Origin: Bacillus_BU sp051233475
GTDB lineage: Bacteria > Bacillota > Bacilli > Bacillales > Cytobacillaceae
NCBI RefSeq assembly: GCF_051233475.1
Contig: NZ_JBKFGH010000038.1
Span: forward strand, 1-64,000
Reading direction: 5' to 3'
DNA: 64,000 bases
Under the pieces are notes generated by a model, which did not search any database, was not told where the DNA came from, and saw nothing but the letters and a program-made list of their open reading frames with translations. Positions 59,910-64,000 of this stretch are shown piece after piece; position 1 is the stretch's first letter; the number at the start of each line of letters is the position of its first letter. The position numbers and the translations under genes are program-made.

Positions 59910-60752
59910 TTGGATAGTGAAAGTAGCAGACAAAAACAGCAGATATTTTGTAGGAGTTGCATTCTTTTGGAAAATGAAACGGCTACAAGAAAAATTCGTC
60001 GATACAATAATTTTACATCCGTTCTCAATAGTAACTATATCCACTTAAGGAATCCTTGGGTCACAGCTTGGTGGTCGGCGGCCTTTCCCGGTTTTGGGCA
60101 TATTCGCCTGGGGATTTATGTTAAAGGGTTGATCTTGTTAATTTGGGAAATCATTATTAACGTTCATTCAAGATTAAATGAAGCAATGGTGTTTTCTTTT
60201 AATGGACAATTTGAACTTGCTAAAGATGTGCTTAATATTAAGATGCTGTTTTTATATATCCCTATCTATATTCACTGTATTTGGGATAGTTATCGGCAAA
60301 CAGTGGATTTAAACAAACATTATCTTTTGGCAGAAAACGAAAGAGCCCCAATTGTTCCATTTATCATGAATGGTTATGCTTTGAATTATTTAGATAAACG
60401 AAATCCTTGGAATGCCTTAGTTTGGTCATTGCTTTTTCCTGGACTTGGCAATTTATACGTTCACAGAGTTCCAACCGGTTTCTTTATCGTTAGTATAACG
60501 ACTGTTATAATCTATTTATCCAATTTCTTTGAAGCTGTTCAATTTACTTTAATGGGATCCTTTAATAAGGCGGGGGCAATTCTAGATCCAGAATGGGCTT
60601 TGTTTTTACCGTCAATTTATTGCTTTTCGGCTTTTGAAGCGTATGTACTTTCAGTCGAATACAACAAATTGTATAAGAAAGAGCAGAGTCAGTATTTGGA
60701 AAAAAATTATCAAAAATCGAACTTGCAATTATTCGAGTCCAAAGAGGAGTGA
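59910..60752 (+). CDS. Membrane protein trailing the ger operon; N-terminus doubtful
   Basis: A protein of about 280 residues with two similar halves, each opening NPW-x-A-x-WS-x-x-FPG-x-G (NPWVTAWWSAAFPGFGH and NPWNALVWSLLFPGLGN) followed by membrane helices, so an internal duplication is likely. Relatives occur beside ger operons, function unknown. The TTG at 59910 directly abuts GGAGG, which is too close. The well-spaced GTG at 59917 is in another frame and reads VKVADKNSRYFVGVAFFW before diverging. A one-base frameshift between about 59920 and 59990 is therefore possible. Confidence 0.65.
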   Translation: MDSESSRQKQQIFCRSCILLENETATRKIRRYNNFTSVLNSNYIHLRNPWVTAWWSAAFPGFGHIRLGIYVKGLILLIWEIIINVHSRLNEAMVFSFNGQFELAKDVLNIKMLFLYIPIYIHCIWDSYRQTVDLNKHYLLAENERAPIVPFIMNGYALNYLDKRNPWNALVWSLLFPGLGNLYVHRVPTGFFIVSITTVIIYLSNFFEAVQFTLMGSFNKAGAILDPEWALFLPSIYCFSAFEAYVLSVEYNKLYKKEQSQYLEKNYQKSNLQLFESKEE

Positions 60753-60756
60753 AAAT

Positions 60757-61221
60757 GTGGGACATATCCATGTTATTTCTGCGTTTGAGCATTCAGCTTT
60801 TTTGGAATTAGCTCTAATAACATTGCATGAACAGGGGATTGAAAAAGAAAAAATAGTGGCTATTCCACTTAAAAAAATAAATGAACAGCCAAAGCTCCTT
60901 GACACCATTCATCGTGCAGATGGAATTAGCTTATTTGATTTATCTGCAGTAATGGCGACAATCTTTTCTATTCTTGGTGCATCATTTGGATTTGAATTAA
61001 CATGGGGTCCGATAATTTGGGGTTTAATTGGATTAGGATTAGGATCAATAATGGGTTTCACGATTGATTATTTTTATAATAAGCGAAGCAAAAAGAAAAA
61101 ATCTGCTGCTACTACAGAGGTTGTCCTAATTATAAAGTGCAAGGAAAGTGAATTTAAAACAGTAAAAAATATTTTATATGAAAATATGGCACTTGGTATA
61201 GGGAAATTAAAGATAAAATAA
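60757..61221 (+). CDS. Small membrane protein with glycine-rich helices, unknown
   Basis: A protein of about 154 residues. The first part is soluble (VISAFEHSAFLELALITLHE, then IPLKKINEQPKLLDTIH), followed by two hydrophobic glycine-rich helices (IFSILGASFGFELTWGPII, LIGLGLGSIMGFTIDYFY) and a basic loop plus a C-terminal ferredoxin-like strand pattern. This resembles small YqgP-like or 'general stress' glycine-zipper proteins only loosely, so no family is assigned. GTG at 60757 follows AGAGGAG, 4 bases after the upstream stop; it belongs to the ger-linked transcript. Confidence 0.65.
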   Translation: MGHIHVISAFEHSAFLELALITLHEQGIEKEKIVAIPLKKINEQPKLLDTIHRADGISLFDLSAVMATIFSILGASFGFELTWGPIIWGLIGLGLGSIMGFTIDYFYNKRSKKKKSAATTEVVLIIKCKESEFKTVKNILYENMALGIGKLKIK

Positions 61222-61298
61222 AAGCCTTACGATTGCGAACGTAGAAAACCGTAGGGCCATTAGAGATAAACATCAAGGTTGTGTAAAGCTTTACACGA

Positions 61299-62480
61299 TT
61301 ACATTAACCACCCTACTATCGCTCCTATTAGTACAATTACCCATGGGGGCAGCTTCCAATAGGTAAGAAGGCTGAATAATATGGCAGCAAAGGCAAAATC
61401 CTTTGGTGATATGATGGATGTAGTCCAGATTGGATCATAAAAGGCAGAAATTAAAATACCAACGACCGCGGCATTAACACCCATTAACACTCCGGTTACC
61501 TTTGGGCTCTTGCGGAGTGAGTTCCAAAAAGGAAGCGTGCCGAAAATGAGCAGGAAGGCAGGCAGGAAAATCGCAATCGTTGCAATGACACCGCCTTGCC
61601 ATCCGTTTATGGCAGTACCAAGGTATGCGGCAAATGTAAACAAGGGTCCTGGTACCGTTTGAACTGCACCATATCCCGCTAAAAATTCTTCTTTGCTTAG
61701 CCAGCCGGTTGGGACTAATTCACGTTCTAGGAGTGGAAGAACGACATGACCGCCTCCAAAAACAAAAGAACCGGATCGATAAAAGCTATCAAATATTGCC
61801 AACAAATGTGAGGAGGTAAACTCACGTATGACAGGTAACATAAAAAGTAATCCAAAAAATAAAAACAAACATAAGACCGCAAAACGTCGTGAAATTGGAA
61901 ACGATTGGACAGAAGCATTACTGGACTCATTATTTGGTTTAAATAAGAAATATCCAATCATTCCGGAAATCAGGATCACTATAACCTGTGAATAGGCAGT
62001 ATGCCATAAAAGTGTCCCGACAATGGAGAATAATGCAAGTGCTTTTGTTGGTAGATTGGGGGTTAGTTTTTGTCCCATTCCGATTATTGCTTGTGCTACA
62101 ACTGCGACCGCGACAATTTTTAAACCATGAATCCATCCAGCATTGCCAATATCCAATCCTTGAAGCAGGAATGCAAATAACATCAGGACCATGACAGAAG
62201 GAAGCGTAAACCCAATAAAGGATATAACTCCACCCAAAACTCCTCCGCGGATCACTCCGATTCCAATGCCGACTTGGCTGCTGGCCGGACCAGGTAGAAA
62301 CTGGCATAAAACCACTAAATCAGCATAAGCTTTTTCGTCCATCCATTTTCTTTTTTGAATATATTCATTATGAAAGTAGCCTAGATGAGCGACTGGTCCT
62401 CCAAATGATGTCAGTCCGAGTTTGGTTGAAATGAAGAGAATTTCTAGTAGTTGCTTCATTCGTCTCGAGAACGGATTCAT
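61299..62480 (-). CDS. chrA: Chromate transporter, ChrA family (two-domain)
   Basis: A 393-residue CHR-family transporter with two homologous halves. The N-terminal half carries STKLGLTSFGGPVAHLGYFH and LCQFLPGPASSQVGIGIG; the second has SFVFGGGHVVLPLLERELV and GYGAVQTVPGPLFTFAAYLG. These repeated GG and PGP motifs mark long-chain ChrA proteins, which export chromate or related oxyanions; transport of sulfate-like ions is possible. The ATG at 62480 lies behind AAAGGTGG. The upstream gene is convergent in neither sense (same strand) but has its own terminator at 62524. Confidence 0.9.
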   Translation of the reverse strand: MNPFSRRMKQLLEILFISTKLGLTSFGGPVAHLGYFHNEYIQKRKWMDEKAYADLVVLCQFLPGPASSQVGIGIGVIRGGVLGGVISFIGFTLPSVMVLMLFAFLLQGLDIGNAGWIHGLKIVAVAVVAQAIIGMGQKLTPNLPTKALALFSIVGTLLWHTAYSQVIVILISGMIGYFLFKPNNESSNASVQSFPISRRFAVLCLFLFFGLLFMLPVIREFTSSHLLAIFDSFYRSGSFVFGGGHVVLPLLERELVPTGWLSKEEFLAGYGAVQTVPGPLFTFAAYLGTAINGWQGGVIATIAIFLPAFLLIFGTLPFWNSLRKSPKVTGVLMGVNAAVVGILISAFYDPIWTTSIISPKDFAFAAILFSLLTYWKLPPWVIVLIGAIVGWLM

Positions 62481-62523
62481 AAACAAACCACCTTTTGATA
62501 AATTTAATACTAAATTTTATAAT

Positions 62524-62551
62524 AAAAAGCACCTGCCCAGTTGGCAAGTGC
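62524..62551 (-). terminator. Terminator of the DUF3231 remnant
   Basis: Minus strand AGCACTTGCC-AACT-GGGCAGGTGCT followed by TTTTTATT. Confidence 0.8.
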
Positions 62552-62566
62552 TAAATTACCTTTTAA

Positions 62567-63170
62567 TTATCTCATTAATTCATCACGGTCAGCGGCATGA
62601 GGTGGACGTTCACACCATTCATGGTTAATCATAATATTCATTCCATCTTCAGCATATTTCCCAGCTTCAGCTGTAAGTCTTGCATAGTCAGCGATGATAT
62701 CTCTTCTTTGGCAAGCTCCCATTGAAGCCACGTAGTATCCGATTCCTGATGCAATGATCATATTAACATGATGCATTCTTAACTTATCAGAAAAAGGGGC
62801 GCTTGTTTCATTTTCGACTTCATGATCCCAAGTCATTGGTGCAGGTAAATCATCTGTTGTAAAATAATTAGAGAAGACCCTATAATGTTTTTTGGCTATT
62901 TCTTTTCCTCTTAACATAAACTCACGGATTTCTTGTAATTTTGCAACCTGTCCAAATCCAACCAAGAGCGCTTCACCTAATTTTCTCAATTATTCCGATA
63001 TGTTCTTTAGACATATTCATGGCATGGATTTGAATGGGTTTGATTTCTGTATCATCCACTTTTTCATGGAAATACTTAAAAACACAAATGGACATCGTAT
63101 CAGCTAAATAATTGGTCCAAAGTGCTGTGAGTTTTGCGGCTGTTAAACGAATGCTATGTTGAGACTCCAT
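62567..63170 (-). pseudogene. DUF3231 gene, frameshifted and internally deleted
   Basis: The first frame (63170 to 62973) reads RLTAAKLTALWTNYLADTMS and continues VFKYFHEKVDDTEIKPI, the start of a DUF3231 repeat, but ends at a TGA after IEKIR. The second frame (to 62567) resumes with LLVGFGQVAKLQEIREFMLR and ends YAEDGMNIMINHEWCERPPH, the family's C-terminal end. Intact DUF3231 proteins are about 330 residues with two repeats; the combined length here is about 200, so a middle block is missing as well as one frame change. Spore-former family, function unknown. Confidence 0.75.
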
Positions 63171-63370
63171 TCAATCATACCTCCAATATTATACACTTAA
63201 GGTAGTTTTACCTTTTTTGTAAATAATTATAAAATTAATATAAAACATTATAGCGTCAGTAATTGAAAAAGACTTGAATTGCCCTTTGGTTTCTGCAGAG
63301 CTAATAATATCGTCAGTATTAAAACCAATTAAAGATATTCTATCGTTAAAAATACTTAATCGTTACGGAG

Positions 63371-63970
63371 TTGAAACATATAGTGAGCAGTACCTTCGCA
63401 AAATGGTATGATTTTTTTATGGGTCCGCTAGAACGTCATAAATTCATGAAGATTCGAATGGAATTGTTACAAAATGCAAAAGGAAAGGTTCTAGAGATTG
63501 GATCGGGAACTGGAGTGAATTTTCCATTATATAGGATGGCAGAAAGTGTGACGGCTATTGAATCAGGTCAATCTATGATTATGCAATCCCGTAAGAAGCA
63601 ATCGCAAGCTGCCGTCCCGCTGGAAATTGTGAAAGCGGGTGCTGAACATTTGCCGTTTGCCGATGAAAGCTTCGATTCCGTTGTCGCCACACTCGTGTTT
63701 TGTACGATTCCTGAGGTAGACAGAGCTTTAGCAGAAATAAAAAGGGTCTGTAAGCCAGGAGGAACCATTCTTTTATTTGAGCATGTAAAAATGGATCATC
63801 CGTTTTTAGCAAAACTGCAGGATTGGCTGACTCCAACTTGGAAAAGGATTTGTGATGGCTGCTGTTTAAACAGGGATACTTATCATCATTTTCTTGAATC
63901 AGGATTTGAAGTCATTGAGACGAAGAAATATTATAAAGGGCTTTTTATTGCGGTAGAGATGAGAAAATAA
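63371..63970 (+). CDS. Class I SAM-dependent methyltransferase (UbiE/PmtA-like)
   Basis: A 199-residue methyltransferase. Motif I is KVLEIGSGTGVNFPLY, the acidic residue follows in VTAIESGQSM, and later motifs are FDSVVATLVFCTIPEVDRAL and IKRVCKPGGTILLFEHVK. The C-terminal CDGCCLNRDTYHHFLESGF matches PmtA- or thiopurine/phosphatidylethanolamine-type enzymes in Bacillales. The start is uncertain: TTG at 63371 abuts GGAG; GTG at 63383 is 12 bases from it. Adjacent leader 63171-63370 shows no feature. Confidence 0.8.
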   Translation: MKHIVSSTFAKWYDFFMGPLERHKFMKIRMELLQNAKGKVLEIGSGTGVNFPLYRMAESVTAIESGQSMIMQSRKKQSQAAVPLEIVKAGAEHLPFADESFDSVVATLVFCTIPEVDRALAEIKRVCKPGGTILLFEHVKMDHPFLAKLQDWLTPTWKRICDGCCLNRDTYHHFLESGFEVIETKKYYKGLFIAVEMRK

Positions 63971-63987
63971 AATAATGGGGGACAGCT

Positions 63988-64000
63988 ATGGAAAAAATTT
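63988..64000 (+). CDS. Start of next gene, cut by window end
   Basis: ATGGAAAAAATTT with GGGGGAC 6 bases upstream, 17 bases after the methyltransferase stop, so it is likely cotranscribed. Too short to identify. Confidence 0.5.

Noticed and set aside
59866..60048. 60-residue independent gene in the alternative frame after the C subunit
   Set aside because: Only its first ~20 codons look protein-like; better explained as the N-terminus of the 59910 gene with a possible frameshift.

Overview
The window reads as a chromosomal segment of a low-GC, endospore-forming Bacillaceae bacterium. Family-level signs are a gerA-type germination receptor operon, a Spo0E-like phosphatase, DUF2642/DUF1292/DUF3231/HXXEE/DUF3934 proteins, AGGAGG ribosome binding sites, a perfect CcpA cre site, perfect TnrA-type boxes and Fur 7-1-7 boxes. 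Genus is not fixed by the sequence; a Neobacillus/Mesobacillus-like organism would fit. No rRNA or tRNA genes, CRISPR arrays or complete insertion sequences were seen.

Layout. 1-100 is the 3' end of a group II intron. 111-3172 holds small genes, an MBL hydrolase/TetR pair with twin operators, a methyltransferase and a YdcF protein. 3478-6074 is a sulfur-carrier cluster (TusA-like, DsrE-like, TusA-OsmC fusion, core-type methionine synthase). 7540-8797 is an array of 192-bp palindromic repeats. 9008-12846 is an anchored protein and a two-component system. 13714-18847 carries an MFS transporter, a TIGR01777 oxidoreductase and adhE. 18960-25035 is a patchwork of small genes, repeats and an fpg remnant. 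25463-30140 holds a ZosA-like P-type ATPase behind a Fur-type box, and an AbrB-like/ABC1-kinase pair. 30680-35513 carries an MpsC-like protein and a tungsten/molybdenum AOR module with a Tat-exported Fe-S subunit and a cytochrome b. 36281-36754 is a probable selenocysteine peroxiredoxin. 38783-41356 holds an erythromycin-esterase homologue and small proteins. 41551-45528 is a Fur-boxed efeO-efeB-efeU iron uptake operon. 45588-54304 is a guanidine-utilisation locus. 54443-61221 contains small genes, a 52-bp hairpin repeat array and a gerA-type operon with two trailing genes. The end holds chrA, a broken DUF3231 gene and a methyltransferase.

Two systems stand out. (1) The peroxiredoxin at 36281 has an in-frame TGA exactly at the peroxidatic cysteine codon, an intact frame for 109 further codons, and a 15-nt hairpin starting 13 nt after the TGA, as expected of a bacterial SECIS element. 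Read as selenocysteine, it gives a complete 157-residue protein with no cysteine at all. (2) The guanidine locus has two transcription units, one for a permease and one for carboxyguanidine deiminase-like subunits, a biotin carboxylase and allophanate hydrolase. Each has a guanidine-I (ykkC) riboswitch with its own terminator, a sigma-A-like promoter, and a perfect TnrA-type box exactly 6 nt upstream of the -35 hexamer. The layout suggests expression only under nitrogen limitation and with guanidine present.

The window is also rich in intergenic repeats: a 192-bp family, two 182-bp relatives, a 41-bp family at two loci, the 52-bp array, and one GC-rich palindromic element of about 128 bp.
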